From CAZECE01 sp964510525 (GTDB lineage Bacteria; Pseudomonadota; Gammaproteobacteria; Pseudomonadales; JANQJO01): 63,257 nt of DNA. The notes under the pieces are model-generated. The model had not been told where the DNA came from. It was given only the letters and a program-made list of their open reading frames with translations, and ran no database searches. Each line of letters begins with the position of its first letter. The stretch's first letter is position 1. Below, piece after piece: positions 33,927-43,489 of the stretch. The DNA lies in NCBI GenBank assembly GCA_964510525.1, contig CAZECE010000090.1, positions 1 through 63,257 of the forward strand. Direction: 5' to 3'. Both the position numbers and the translations under genes were made by a program.

Positions 33927-35659
33927 ATCGTCCAGCAGCAGAGGACGCTGCGCCACAAGTCATTCAACCCAAATCCAAGCGCCGTCTTGGGGATCAGCTC
34001 AAAGAAAAAGGCTTGGTAACGCAAGATCAGATTGAAATTGCGATCATGGAACAAAAAAAAACCGGTGATCCGATTGGCAAATGCTTGGTTAAAATGGGCT
34101 TTGTCAGTGAGGGGGTGCTGCGAGATGTATTGGGTGAGGCGTTGGGCCATGAGGGCATCGACTTAACCACAGCTGTGCCGGATGTGACGGCGCTGGGCAT
34201 GATTTCGAAAAACTTTGCCTTGAAGTACGGTGTTCTGCCTGTGAGTTATGACGAAGACCAGCACCAGCTGGTACTGGCGATGACCGATATCCATGATTTG
34301 CGTATCATCGATCAAATCAAAGCCGCATTTGACGTGAAACTGGATATCTCAGCTCGCTTAGCAACAGAATCCGAAGTAAGAGAAGCCATTGACCATTTTT
34401 ATGGTTATGAGTTGTCGATCGATGGCATCATTCATGAGCTTGAAACCGGTGAGCTGGATGTTGCCAGCCTTGACAGTTCGACGCAAGAATACAGTCAGCC
34501 GATGGTTCGGTTAGTGGATGCGATTTTGTCGGATGCGGTGAGGCAAGGAGCATCGGATATTCACTTTGAGCCAGAAGAGCGTTTTTTACGATTACGTTAC
34601 CGCATTGATGGTGTTTTGCGACAGATTAGGAGTTTGCATAAAGACTTTTGGTCGGCGTTATCGGTGCGCATGAAAGTGGTGTCAGGCATGAACATCGCCG
34701 AAACCCGAGCGCCTCAAGATGGGCATTTGTCGTTAAATGTGTTGGGTCGAAAAATTGATTTTAGGGTTTCAGTACAACCCTGCACCCACGGTGAAAATAT
34801 TGTCTTGCGGATTCTCGATCGTTCCAAAGGGATTGTGCCTTTGGATGATTTGGATCTAGAAGAAAATTATCTCTATGCCCTCAAGTTAATGATGGCCCGT
34901 CCTGAAGGCATTATTTTAGTGACCGGTCCCACGGGCAGTGGTAAGACCACTACCTTGTATTCGATGTTGAATTACCGAAACTCTGTCGAAGTGAATATCA
35001 TGACGTTGGAAGATCCGGTTGAATACCCGATGATGATGATTCGGCAGAGCAGTGTCGGTGAATCGTCAAAAATGGATTTTGCATCAGGCATACGGTCTTT
35101 GATGCGGCAAGACCCAGACATTATTTTAGTCGGTGAGATTCGAGACGAAGAAACCGCTGAAATGGCGTTTCGGGCCGCGATGACAGGCCATCAGGTCTTT
35201 AGTACGTTACACACCAATTCGGCGATTGGGGTGATTCCCAGAATGTTAGACATGGGCATTAAACCGGATTTTTTAGCAGGCAATATCATTGGGATCCTGG
35301 CGCAGCGCTTGGTGCGCCGGTTGTGCGGTGATTGCAAAGAAGCTTACGAGCCCGACGAGGTTGAACGACAACTATTATCCATTGAAGAGCATGAGTCGCC
35401 ACAAGTTTATAAAGCGGGAGGGTGTGAGCGGTGTGATTATCAAGGTTATCGAGGCCGGTTAGCGTTGTTTGAATTGCTTAAGTTTGACGATGGTTTTGAC
35501 AGTTTAATTGCTCAAGGCGAAAGCACGCCTATCTTGAAACAGTATTTATATGACAATGGATTTCAAACCTTGGCTGACGATGGCGTGCGTAAAGTATTGG
35601 CGGGCAAAACTTCATTGGATGAAATCACTCGAGTCATTGATCTGACGGAGCGACTCTGA
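33923..35659 (+). CDS. mshE: MSHA-type pilus assembly ATPase MshE
   Basis: 578 residues, GspE/PilB-family hexameric ATPase that powers pilus extension. N-terminal MshEN domain (about 17-150) with RRLGDQLKEKGLVTQDQIEIA and the paired motif further on, the c-di-GMP-binding form known from Vibrio MshE. Then the ATPase: Walker A GPTGSGKTT near residue 333, Asp box, Walker B region LVGEIRDEETAEMAFRAAMTGH, His box STLHTN, and the tetracysteine zinc site CGDC with CERC near the end. It overlaps mshN (ATGA) and mshG (TGATG), so translation is coupled. With the degenerate HD-GYP and GGDEF-EAL genes in the window, c-di-GMP control is plausible. Confidence 0.92.
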   Translation: MNRPAAEDAAPQVIQPKSKRRLGDQLKEKGLVTQDQIEIAIMEQKKTGDPIGKCLVKMGFVSEGVLRDVLGEALGHEGIDLTTAVPDVTALGMISKNFALKYGVLPVSYDEDQHQLVLAMTDIHDLRIIDQIKAAFDVKLDISARLATESEVREAIDHFYGYELSIDGIIHELETGELDVASLDSSTQEYSQPMVRLVDAILSDAVRQGASDIHFEPEERFLRLRYRIDGVLRQIRSLHKDFWSALSVRMKVVSGMNIAETRAPQDGHLSLNVLGRKIDFRVSVQPCTHGENIVLRILDRSKGIVPLDDLDLEENYLYALKLMMARPEGIILVTGPTGSGKTTTLYSMLNYRNSVEVNIMTLEDPVEYPMMMIRQSSVGESSKMDFASGIRSLMRQDPDIILVGEIRDEETAEMAFRAAMTGHQVFSTLHTNSAIGVIPRMLDMGIKPDFLAGNIIGILAQRLVRRLCGDCKEAYEPDEVERQLLSIEEHESPQVYKAGGCERCDYQGYRGRLALFELLKFDDGFDSLIAQGESTPILKQYLYDNGFQTLADDGVRKVLAGKTSLDEITRVIDLTERL

Positions 35660-36855
35660 TGTCAGCTTTTCAGTACACGGCCGTAACCTCAGAAGGCAAG
35701 GTCATTCGCGGTAAAATGACAGCGCATAATGAGTATGAAGTTGAAAAACGCCTCGAAGGCCAAGGCTGTGAGCTGATTCAATTACAGCAAGCACGGATCA
35801 AAAAACAGCGACACAATAAAGCCAAAATGCGTCAAGAACTGATGCAGTTTACGGTCCAGTTGGAGCAGTTAACACGTGCCAGTGTACCGTTATTCTCAGC
35901 CATTGAAGACTTGCGAGACAGCTGTACTTACCCGCCCTTTAAAGCTGTTTTGGAAGCGGTTTCAGATGCCATTGAAGGCGGAAAAACGTTATCCGATGCG
36001 TTGAAAGACTTTCCGGCGTTATTTGATTCAATTTATATTATGTTGGTTCGTATTGGCGAACAAAGTGGGTCCTTGCCCCATGTGTTAGCCGATCTGGCTG
36101 ATTCGTTAAAATGGCAGGATGAAATCAGTTCTCAGGCCAAAAAAATGTTGATGTACCCGGCGTTTGTTGGGGTGGCAGTGATCAGCGTGATCGTTTTTCT
36201 AATGGTCTATTTGTTGCCACAATTGATTCCATTTATAAAAGAAATGGACGGTGAAATTCCACTGCATACTCAGGTATTGATCAGTTTTTCAGTCGCACTT
36301 AAGAATTATGGTTTGTATGCGCTGCCTTGTTTTTTCTTGGTACCCATACTGTTCAAAACCGCTTTACGACGCTACCTTAATTTTAAAAGAATGTACCATC
36401 GGTTGTTGTTAAAAATCGCACTGATCGGTGAGATGGTGTTGTTGATCAACTTGGCACGGTTTGCGAATTATTTTGCGCTCATGTACCAAGCCGGCATCAG
36501 TGTGTTAGAGGGATTAAAAATGTGTGAAGGCCTGATGACCAACTTGGTGCTCAAAGAGGCCATTTCGGACGCTCATAATTTGATTGAGCAGGGCACTACG
36601 ATCAGCGACAGTTTTGCTGAGGTAAAAATTTTTCCGCCTATGGTTGTCCGAATGGTCAAAGTTGGTGAAAATACCGGCCAAATTGATCAAGCACTCAAAA
36701 ACGTATCGTATTTTTACAGCCGTGAAGTGAAAGAAACCATCGATAAGCTGGTGCCCATGTTAGAGCCAGTATTGACGGTCGTGTTGGGTTTGATGATGGC
36801 CTGGATCATGATTGCCGTGCTGGGACCTGTCTATGATACGATGGGCAATTTTTAA
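35659..36855 (+). CDS. mshG: MSHA-type inner membrane platform protein MshG
   Basis: 398 residues of the GspF/PilC family. Two repeated type II secretion F domains, each with cytosolic helices and membrane segments (about 165-192, 215-235, 370-392); typical pieces are VQLEQLTRASVPLFSAIEDL, ILVRIGEQSGSLP-like MLVRIGEQSGSLPHVL, GISVLEGLKMC, and MVKVGENTGQIDQAL. It ends in an ALMMAWIMIAVLGPVYDTMGNF-like membrane segment. It is the last gene of the module; the next gene, 18 bp on, is nadK rather than mshF, B or A. Confidence 0.92.
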   Translation: MSAFQYTAVTSEGKVIRGKMTAHNEYEVEKRLEGQGCELIQLQQARIKKQRHNKAKMRQELMQFTVQLEQLTRASVPLFSAIEDLRDSCTYPPFKAVLEAVSDAIEGGKTLSDALKDFPALFDSIYIMLVRIGEQSGSLPHVLADLADSLKWQDEISSQAKKMLMYPAFVGVAVISVIVFLMVYLLPQLIPFIKEMDGEIPLHTQVLISFSVALKNYGLYALPCFFLVPILFKTALRRYLNFKRMYHRLLLKIALIGEMVLLINLARFANYFALMYQAGISVLEGLKMCEGLMTNLVLKEAISDAHNLIEQGTTISDSFAEVKIFPPMVVRMVKVGENTGQIDQALKNVSYFYSREVKETIDKLVPMLEPVLTVVLGLMMAWIMIAVLGPVYDTMGNF

Positions 36856-36873
36856 TTGGGAATCTAAGCGGCT

Positions 36874-37755
36874 ATGGAGTTAAGTTTTCGTAATATTGGT
36901 CTGATGGGGCGTACCGATTTACCGGAAGTGTTGGACAACCTCAGACAAATTGCCGAGTTTTTAAGTCGTGCCGGCTGCCACGTGATTTTGGAATCTTCCC
37001 TTGCGGAGGCGTTGTCTGCAACCCAGTGGCAGGTATCCAGTGTGAAGTTGCTCGGTGAAGCCAGTGATTTAATTATTGTGGTTGGTGGTGATGGCACCTT
37101 GTTGGGGGCATCCAGGTTATTGACCTTGGGGGATACGCCTGTGGTCGGGGTGAACCGCGGTCAGTTAGGGTTTTTAACCGACATTCTGCCCGATCAAATG
37201 GAAGCGCAATTAAAACAAATTTTAGCGGGGCAGTATCAGATAGAGCGGCGGTTTTTGTTGGGGTGTCGGATCAAGCGCGATCGAACCCCTGTGGCCTCTG
37301 AACTGGCATTAAATGACGTGGTGTTGCATTCCAGTGCGGCTGTGCAAATGATCGAATTTGATCTGTATATCGATGGTGAATATGTGTACACTCAGCGATC
37401 TGATGGTGTGATTGTGTCTTCGCCGACTGGTTCGACAGCTTATGCGTTGTCCGCTGGTGGTTCGATCATGCACCCCAGCTTGGATGCGATTGCGATTGTG
37501 CCTATGTTTCCCCATACCCTGAGCAGTCGTCCAATTGTGGTGAATGCCAACAGTGAAATAAAAATGATCATTGGGCCCTGTAAAGACACGCCGCCTCAGA
37601 TCAGTTGCGATGGTCAGGCAGGGATTCAATTGGAAGTGGGCGATGTGGTCTATGTGTCGAAACACACAAGATGGCTGCATTTGTTGCATCCCACTTCGCA
37701 TAACTTTTACGAAGCCTGTCGTTCAAAGTTGGGCTGGAGCAGTTCATTAATTTAA
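36874..37755 (+). CDS. nadK: NAD kinase NadK
   Basis: 293 residues, ATP-dependent phosphorylation of NAD to NADP. Diagnostic GGDGTLLGASR (about residues 70-80), NRGQLGFLTDI, the NDVVLH substrate motif, and SPTGSTAYALSAGG. The length matches E. coli (292). It is 18 bp after mshG and could be read through from the pilus genes. The DUF1315 gene follows after 34 bp in the same direction. Confidence 0.97.
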   Translation: MELSFRNIGLMGRTDLPEVLDNLRQIAEFLSRAGCHVILESSLAEALSATQWQVSSVKLLGEASDLIIVVGGDGTLLGASRLLTLGDTPVVGVNRGQLGFLTDILPDQMEAQLKQILAGQYQIERRFLLGCRIKRDRTPVASELALNDVVLHSSAAVQMIEFDLYIDGEYVYTQRSDGVIVSSPTGSTAYALSAGGSIMHPSLDAIAIVPMFPHTLSSRPIVVNANSEIKMIIGPCKDTPPQISCDGQAGIQLEVGDVVYVSKHTRWLHLLHPTSHNFYEACRSKLGWSSSLI

Positions 37756-37789
37756 AGCCTTAATCTAGAAAGAATGTTAGGAGTAGCGC

Positions 37790-38041
37790 ATGCCAAATGC
37801 AGAAGACTTATTGGCGATGATGACCCCAGAGGTGTATCAAAATTTAAAGTCCGCAGTGGAACTTGGGAAATGGCCCGATGGTACGGCACTCACACCGGAG
37901 CAAGTAGAAAGTTGCATGCAGGGTGTTATTTTATACGAATCACAAAACATGTCGGCCGATGAACGGTCTGGTTATATGCCCCCTAAAAATGTCTGCAAAA
38001 GTACGAGCCCAGTGAAAAGTAAGAGTGAACGCATTATATGA
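37790..38041 (+). CDS. YeaC-like DUF1315 protein
   Basis: 83 residues; ATG 37790 has AGGAG seven bases upstream. Matches the DUF1315 (YeaC) pattern: LLAMMTPEVYQNLKSAVELGKWPDGTALTPEQ, then QGVILYESQNM. Function is unknown. Its stop overlaps the pepN start (ATGA at 38038-38041), so the two are translationally coupled, an arrangement that hints at a shared role. Confidence 0.88.
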   Translation: MPNAEDLLAMMTPEVYQNLKSAVELGKWPDGTALTPEQVESCMQGVILYESQNMSADERSGYMPPKNVCKSTSPVKSKSERII

Positions 38042-40719
38042 GCCAGCCTAAAACCGTTTATCGCAAAGATTATCAAGCCCCTGCTTATTGGATAGACAGT
38101 GTTGAATTACTGTTTGATCTCCACCAAGACCATACCGAGGTCACCAGCACGCTGACGTTTCGTAAAAATACCGACGTCTCAGATACAACCCTGACCTTAT
38201 TTGGTGTTGATCTAGAGCTTAAGTCAATCGAATTAGATCAAAGTCCATTACCCGCTGCTCAGTACAGCATTGAGAGCGAGAAGCTTAAGCTTCAAGAGCT
38301 ACCAGCCTCAGGGCAGCTGAAAATAGTCACCCACATCAAGCCTCATGAAAACACCTCATTAGAAGGCTTGTATGTGTCGAATGACATGTATTGTACTCAG
38401 TGCGAAGCCGAGGGCTTTCGTAAAATCACTTATTACCCGGATCGTCCGGATGTGATGGCCGCATTTAGGGTCAAAATCATTGCCGACCAAGATCAGTACC
38501 CGGTCTTGTTGTCTAACGGCAATCGCATGGCTGAAGGTCAATTGGACAACGGTCGCCATTGGGTTGAATGGGAAGATCCGTTCAAAAAGCCCAGTTACTT
38601 GTTTGCGTTGGTCGCCGGGGATTTGGTGTGCGTTGAAGACACTTTTACCACAATGTCGGGTCGTGAAGTGGCGTTACAAATTTTTGTCGAAGCGCACGAT
38701 AAAGACAAAGTCGATTTCGCGATGGCGTCTTTAAAAGCCTCGATGACCTGGGATGAGCAAACCTACGGTCGGGAATACGATCTCGACATTTATATGATCG
38801 TTGCGGTCAGTCATTTTAATATGGGGGCGATGGAAAATAAGGGGCTGAATATTTTCAACACCTCTTGTGTGTTAGCGCACCCTAAAACCACCACCGATGC
38901 GGGTTTTGAGCGAGTGGAAGCCGTGATTGCGCATGAATATTTTCACAATTGGAGCGGTAATCGGGTGACCTGTCGGGATTGGTTTCAGTTGAGCTTGAAG
39001 GAAGGCTTTACGGTTTTTCGAGATCAGTCGTTCTCGGCGGATTTACGCTCGGCCGCGATCAAGCGGGTCGAAGATGTGAATTATTTCAGAACGCATCAGT
39101 ATGCTGAAGACGCCGGCCCAATGGCGCATCCGGTACGCCCCGACAGTTATATTGAAATCAATAACTTTTACACCCTCACCGTTTATGAAAAAGGGGCCGA
39201 GGTGGTGCGCATGCTACGAAACCTGTTAGGTGAGACAGGGTTTCGTCAAGGCAGCGATTTGTATTTTGAGCGCTTTGATGGTCAGGCGGTTACTTGTGAT
39301 GACTTTGTTCAAGCCATGTTTGAGGCGAATCCGAATGCGATGGACGATGCTGAACAGGTCGCGTTTAAACGCTGGTACAGTCAGGCCGGGACGCCAGAGG
39401 TCAGCGTTGAAACCCAGTATGACCAATCGACTCAATCATTGTCGATTACACTGTCTCAAGACATTACGGAAAACCCGAATGTCTCTTTAAATGAACCGGT
39501 GTTGATCCCCGTTCGATTGGGCCTTCTGGATACTTCTGGTAAAGTGATGACGTTTGATTTCCCTGCGAAGTCTCTGCAAGCCGTGGCTGAGGTGGTGTTA
39601 CCCTTCACGCAACAGCAGCAAACCTTCGAGCTGACGGGCGTACAAGAGGTGCCTGTGGTCTCCTGGTTGCGAGGGTTTTCAGCACCCATTAAGTTGCAAG
39701 TTAACCGAAGCAAAGCAGATTGGGCGTTCTTAATGGCGCACGATACGGATTCCTTTGCACGTTGGGAAGCGGCGAATCAATTGTATGTTACGGAGTTGAT
39801 GGAGCATGTTGAGCGCATTCATGTTGAGTGCATTAATGCCGAATCCAACGCTCAACCATCAGCATTAGCGTTTTCAGGGGATTTGATGAAAGCGTATGAA
39901 AAAGTGTTGCTTCAAGATTTTGATGATTTGGCTGAGAAAGCTCAAATGCTCGCTCTGCCTTCTGAGACTTATCTGGCAGGTTTAAAAACGCCTGTATTGA
40001 TTGATGAAATTGTTTTGGTTCGAAATCAATTGATGAAAACCCTCGCTGAAACATTCGAATCTCAGTGGTTGGCTCTTTATAACGCTTGCCAAAGCTCAGA
40101 AGCGTATCAACCCTCAACCGAACAAATCGCTCAGCGTTCGCTGAAAAACACCGCGTTAAAATTTTTATCCTTAACTGGGTCGAAAGAAGCATTGTCTCTT
40201 TGTTTAGATCAATTCAACAAAGCCGATAACATGACCGACCAACGCGCGGCCTTAACTTGCTTGGTACACAGTGAATGGGCTGAAAAAGACGAGGTCATAG
40301 AATCTTTTTACCAACAATGGCAACACGAAGCCTTGGTAGTGGATCAGTGGTTAATGGTGCAAGCCACGAACCCAGAAGGGGATGCATTGCAAGCGGTTAA
40401 GCAGTTATTGGCTCACCCGGCTTTTGATATGAAGAGCCCTAATAAAGTGCGCTCATTGATCGGTGCTTTTGCGGGTTCTAATCTAAAGCATTTTCATCGT
40501 CCCGATGGCGCTGGCTATGAGTTCTTGGCCGATCGAATTCTTGAGCTCAATAAGCTGAACCCTTCCATTGCTGCTCGTTTGGTGACCCCATTGACGCGAT
40601 GGAAACGCCAGACCGAAGATCGTCAAGCCTTGATGAAGCAGCAGTTAGAGCGTATTGCGGCTACTGAGGGCTTATCGCCGGATGTCTTTGAGATTGTGAG
40701 TAAGTCGTTGAAGGCTTAA
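38038..40719 (+). CDS. pepN: Aminopeptidase N PepN
   Basis: 893 residues, M1 family zinc aminopeptidase, cytoplasmic, broad specificity for N-terminal residues in peptide breakdown. The exopeptidase motif GAMEN and the zinc motif HEYFHNWSGNR, with the third ligand Glu in SLKEGFTVFRDQ, are intact. The N-terminal beta domain begins about residue 15 with APAYWI, and the long helical C-terminal domain runs from about 550. The length is close to E. coli PepN (870). It overlaps the YeaC-like gene by 4 bp. Confidence 0.97.
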   Translation: MSQPKTVYRKDYQAPAYWIDSVELLFDLHQDHTEVTSTLTFRKNTDVSDTTLTLFGVDLELKSIELDQSPLPAAQYSIESEKLKLQELPASGQLKIVTHIKPHENTSLEGLYVSNDMYCTQCEAEGFRKITYYPDRPDVMAAFRVKIIADQDQYPVLLSNGNRMAEGQLDNGRHWVEWEDPFKKPSYLFALVAGDLVCVEDTFTTMSGREVALQIFVEAHDKDKVDFAMASLKASMTWDEQTYGREYDLDIYMIVAVSHFNMGAMENKGLNIFNTSCVLAHPKTTTDAGFERVEAVIAHEYFHNWSGNRVTCRDWFQLSLKEGFTVFRDQSFSADLRSAAIKRVEDVNYFRTHQYAEDAGPMAHPVRPDSYIEINNFYTLTVYEKGAEVVRMLRNLLGETGFRQGSDLYFERFDGQAVTCDDFVQAMFEANPNAMDDAEQVAFKRWYSQAGTPEVSVETQYDQSTQSLSITLSQDITENPNVSLNEPVLIPVRLGLLDTSGKVMTFDFPAKSLQAVAEVVLPFTQQQQTFELTGVQEVPVVSWLRGFSAPIKLQVNRSKADWAFLMAHDTDSFARWEAANQLYVTELMEHVERIHVECINAESNAQPSALAFSGDLMKAYEKVLLQDFDDLAEKAQMLALPSETYLAGLKTPVLIDEIVLVRNQLMKTLAETFESQWLALYNACQSSEAYQPSTEQIAQRSLKNTALKFLSLTGSKEALSLCLDQFNKADNMTDQRAALTCLVHSEWAEKDEVIESFYQQWQHEALVVDQWLMVQATNPEGDALQAVKQLLAHPAFDMKSPNKVRSLIGAFAGSNLKHFHRPDGAGYEFLADRILELNKLNPSIAARLVTPLTRWKRQTEDRQALMKQQLERIAATEGLSPDVFEIVSKSLKA

Positions 40720-40732
40720 TGCGCTGGAGCTT

Positions 40733-42136
40733 TTAAAACTCAATCAGCCCAGGCGCTCTCGGAAACGGAATCGCATCGCGGATATTGTCCATACCGGTGA
40801 TGTAATTTAAAAAGCGCTCAAAGCCCAAACCAAAACCGCCGTGGGGCATGGTGCCGTATTCTCTTAACTGTAGATACCAATCGAGAGTGTCTTCTAAGCC
40901 GTGAGCCGCCATTTTGGGTTGCAGCACGTCGGCTCGCTCTTCTCTTTGACTGCCACCAATGATCTCTCCGATGCCAGGGGCTAATACGTCCATCGCCGCG
41001 CAGGTTTTGCCATCGTCATTGGCGCGCATATAAAACGCTTTGATGTCTTTTGGGTAGTTTTTGATGATCACAGGGCCTTTAACATGCTGTTCAGCTATGT
41101 AGCGTTCGTGTTCGGACTGCAAATCGATGCCCCAGCTGACCGGAAACTCAAATGATTGTTTGGATTTTTCGAGCAAGCTGATGGCATTTGTGTAGTTCAT
41201 GTGCTCAAAAGACGTATTAGCCACTTGTTCTAAACGTTCAAGACAGGTCTTATCGACCCATTGATTAAAGAAACCTAGGTCGGTTTCACAGGTGTCTAAT
41301 AAAGTAGTCACCACAGATCGTAAAAAGTGTTCGGCCAATTGGGCGATTTGATCTAGATCAGCAAAGGCGACTTCTGGTTCGACCATCCAAAACTCGGCCA
41401 AGTGCCGACTGGTGTTGCTGTTTTCTGCCCGAAAAGTCGGGCCAAAGGTGTAAACGCGGGAAAGCGCTTGGCAAAAACTTTCGACCTGCAATTGCCCAGA
41501 GACGGTTAAGTAAGCCTCTTGACCAAAGAAATCTTCTTGGAAGTTAATGTGTCCATTTTGTTGTTTCGGTAGATTGAGTAAATCCAAGGTGCTGACGCGG
41601 AACAGTTCACCGGCGCCTTCGCAATCGCTTCCGGTCAGAATGGGGGTGTTGACCCAGTAAAAACCCTGCTGGTGAAAATAGTTATGGATGGCGTTGGCCA
41701 GCTGGTGACGAATGCGCGTCATCGCGTTAAAGGTATTAGTGCGCGGTCGTAGGTGAGCCACTTTACGCAGCACTTCAAAGCTGTGGCGTTTTTTAGCGAT
41801 GGGATACGTTTCTGGATTTTTGATCCAGCCTAACACCTTGAGTGTGCTGACTTGGAGTTCAACCGCTTGCTTGCCGCCTTGGGAGGCAACTAATTGGCCG
41901 GTGGCTTCGATACTGCAACCGGTGGAGAGTTTGGCAATTTCTGAATCGTAATTATCCAGTGTGTTGTCGGCAACAAGTTGCAGGGTCTCTGCGCAGGAGC
42001 CATCATGCAGCGCAATAAACGAAAAGCCGCCTTTGGATTCTCGCTTGCTTTTGATCCAGCCATACACGGTGATTGGGGTGTCATTTGGTTCGGCTTTCAA
42101 TATGTCCGTGATTTGGGTAGGCAAAAATTCCGTCAT
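40733..42136 (-). CDS. asnS: Asparaginyl-tRNA synthetase AsnS
   Basis: 467 residues, class IIb synthetase charging tRNA-Asn. N-terminal OB fold (about 18-105) with VYGWIKSKRESKGGFSFIALHDGS, then the catalytic domain: motif 2 in FRAENSNTSRHLAEFWMVEPE and motif 3 in GFGLGFERFLNYITGMDNIRDAIPFPR. The presence of AsnS means this organism does not rely only on tRNA-dependent amidation for Asn-tRNA. It is convergent with pepN (13-bp gap). The palindromic element 42220-42333 lies upstream of its start. Confidence 0.97.
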   Translation of the reverse strand: MTEFLPTQITDILKAEPNDTPITVYGWIKSKRESKGGFSFIALHDGSCAETLQLVADNTLDNYDSEIAKLSTGCSIEATGQLVASQGGKQAVELQVSTLKVLGWIKNPETYPIAKKRHSFEVLRKVAHLRPRTNTFNAMTRIRHQLANAIHNYFHQQGFYWVNTPILTGSDCEGAGELFRVSTLDLLNLPKQQNGHINFQEDFFGQEAYLTVSGQLQVESFCQALSRVYTFGPTFRAENSNTSRHLAEFWMVEPEVAFADLDQIAQLAEHFLRSVVTTLLDTCETDLGFFNQWVDKTCLERLEQVANTSFEHMNYTNAISLLEKSKQSFEFPVSWGIDLQSEHERYIAEQHVKGPVIIKNYPKDIKAFYMRANDDGKTCAAMDVLAPGIGEIIGGSQREERADVLQPKMAAHGLEDTLDWYLQLREYGTMPHGGFGLGFERFLNYITGMDNIRDAIPFPRAPGLIEF

Positions 42137-42219
42137 TGCTCCGAGCTCTCTAATTGCGGTTTACAAAATTGATTCAACTTAGTCTTGGTTTTGCTTGGCT
42201 TTATGACCTGTTTAGTTTT

Positions 42220-42333
42220 ACGTCATTCCAGGCTTGACCTGGAATCCAGGGGGAAGCGCTCCTAAGTCACGTCGTGCACCCATTGAACTCTGTGCCTCCA
42301 GCCCTGGACCCCAAATCAAGTTTGGGGTGACGT
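42220..42333. repeat. 114-bp palindromic intergenic element with two hairpin arms
   Basis: The ends are inverted repeats starting ACGTCA. The left arm holds TTCCAGG CTTGA CCTGGAA (42226-42244) and the right arm CCCCAAA TCAAG TTTGGGG (42309-42327). Each arm is itself a 7-bp stem with a 5-base loop. The arms match as inverted copies except where both sides of a stem have changed together. Left and right arms also share TCCAGGG beside the hairpin. It resembles the REP-like or MITE-like repeats (ending in GTCATTCC) found in many proteobacterial intergenic regions, and lies between asnS and an asparaginase-like gene. Confidence 0.8.
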
Positions 42334-42385
42334 TTTTTCGTAGCTAAGAATTCTTAGGATTCAAAAGAAGTTTAGCGTTATCTCA

Positions 42386-43411
42386 TTAGAGTGCAACGAA
42401 CTCATTTTTAGCAGACACTTTTTTCGCTTTTCCTGGAGAAAACAGTTGCCCATTCATCGCGATGTAAATGCCTTTTTTCAAGTGCGTGAGTGCTTCCAGC
42501 GCGTAGCCAATATTAAAAGGAGCATCGTAACGAATTGGATCATTCATCCAATAGGGTGTCATGGCCCCGGTAAAGAGAATCAGGCGCCCTTGCTCGCCAA
42601 AAGCCTCTTGAACGGCGCGGGCAATCTGCACCATTTGATCCGTACCACAGGTAATCAATATGGGTTGATCAGTATTTAGCATGTTCAATGTGTCGAACAG
42701 GGTCTCGAGGTCATTGGAGTGAATTTGCTGGCTGTCTTTTTTGCAAATGGACTCAATTTCCAACTGATATTGAAGGCCCTGGCTGCTCAGAAGTTGGTTA
42801 ATGATTGGATCGCCTACGTGAGGCTCTGGTACCAAAGGATCCTTATCAATGGTGCCGCCCATGGTGAGCGCTAAGAGAGTGTGGCTTGAGAAATTGTTCG
42901 TGAGTTTGTCATCCAGCTCTTGTAGCGATTGGGTAAAAACCCCGCATTTTGAAACCAGTTGCGTTTTGGCCAGTGTCGCACCGAGTAGACAACCTGCTGG
43001 GCTGTTCAGGCGATGTAAGGGCTCTGGATCGCTGAACAATATTATGCTGTGTCGTGCCCAACTTTGGTGATGAAAAAATTTCAAGGTCTCACGGCTCTCT
43101 TTCAACAGTGGCCAGCTGACTGGAATCATCAGGCGGGTGTATAACGATTTTTCGATATGGTGCCACAAGCTGCCAATGTCCTGAATGGAGGCTTCTTTGT
43201 CCAGAGCCGTGCAGTAATGCACGCGTCCTGACTTGATGCCACAGCGCTTAAGCAATTGTTGCAATTGCGTTTGATCGTACTCAAAATGCGGGTTATTGGT
43301 GTAGCTGAGTTCGAGGCTGGTGGGGGACGCCATTAATGCGATTTGGCTGTTGTCCGTGTTCCGCTTTCGTTCAGGTATTTCTGGGCCGTTTGGCTCTGTC
43401 CGGGTGTTCAT
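42386..43411 (-). CDS. Tandem asparaginase-like protein, first half degenerate
   Basis: 341 residues. The C-terminal half (about 178-341) is a clear asparaginase N-domain: LLALTMGGTIDKD with the nucleophile Thr187, ILITCGTDQM (GTD 256-258) and LILFTGAMTPYW. It stops near the end of this domain and lacks the smaller C-terminal asparaginase domain, as in short asparaginase-domain proteins. The first half (about 22-150) seems to follow the same order in decayed form: QIALMASPTSLE where GGTI would be, then a SIILFSDPEPL strand where the TGAM-type strand would be, with the nucleophile missing. I infer a tandem duplication with a non-catalytic first copy. Amide hydrolysis is possible for the second. 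Confidence 0.7.
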   Translation of the reverse strand: MNTRTEPNGPEIPERKRNTDNSQIALMASPTSLELSYTNNPHFEYDQTQLQQLLKRCGIKSGRVHYCTALDKEASIQDIGSLWHHIEKSLYTRLMIPVSWPLLKESRETLKFFHHQSWARHSIILFSDPEPLHRLNSPAGCLLGATLAKTQLVSKCGVFTQSLQELDDKLTNNFSSHTLLALTMGGTIDKDPLVPEPHVGDPIINQLLSSQGLQYQLEIESICKKDSQQIHSNDLETLFDTLNMLNTDQPILITCGTDQMVQIARAVQEAFGEQGRLILFTGAMTPYWMNDPIRYDAPFNIGYALEALTHLKKGIYIAMNGQLFSPGKAKKVSAKNEFVAL

Positions 43412-43489
43412 AATTCACTCTTTATTGATGTCACAGGATTGTCGCTGACTTTTTTGGGCATGTAAATTTGGCTTGGTAATTTTACGTTA

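Noticed and set aside
37309..37701. Minus-strand open frame inside nadK
   Set aside because: Antisense to nadK; low-complexity His/Arg/Thr content typical of shadow frames.
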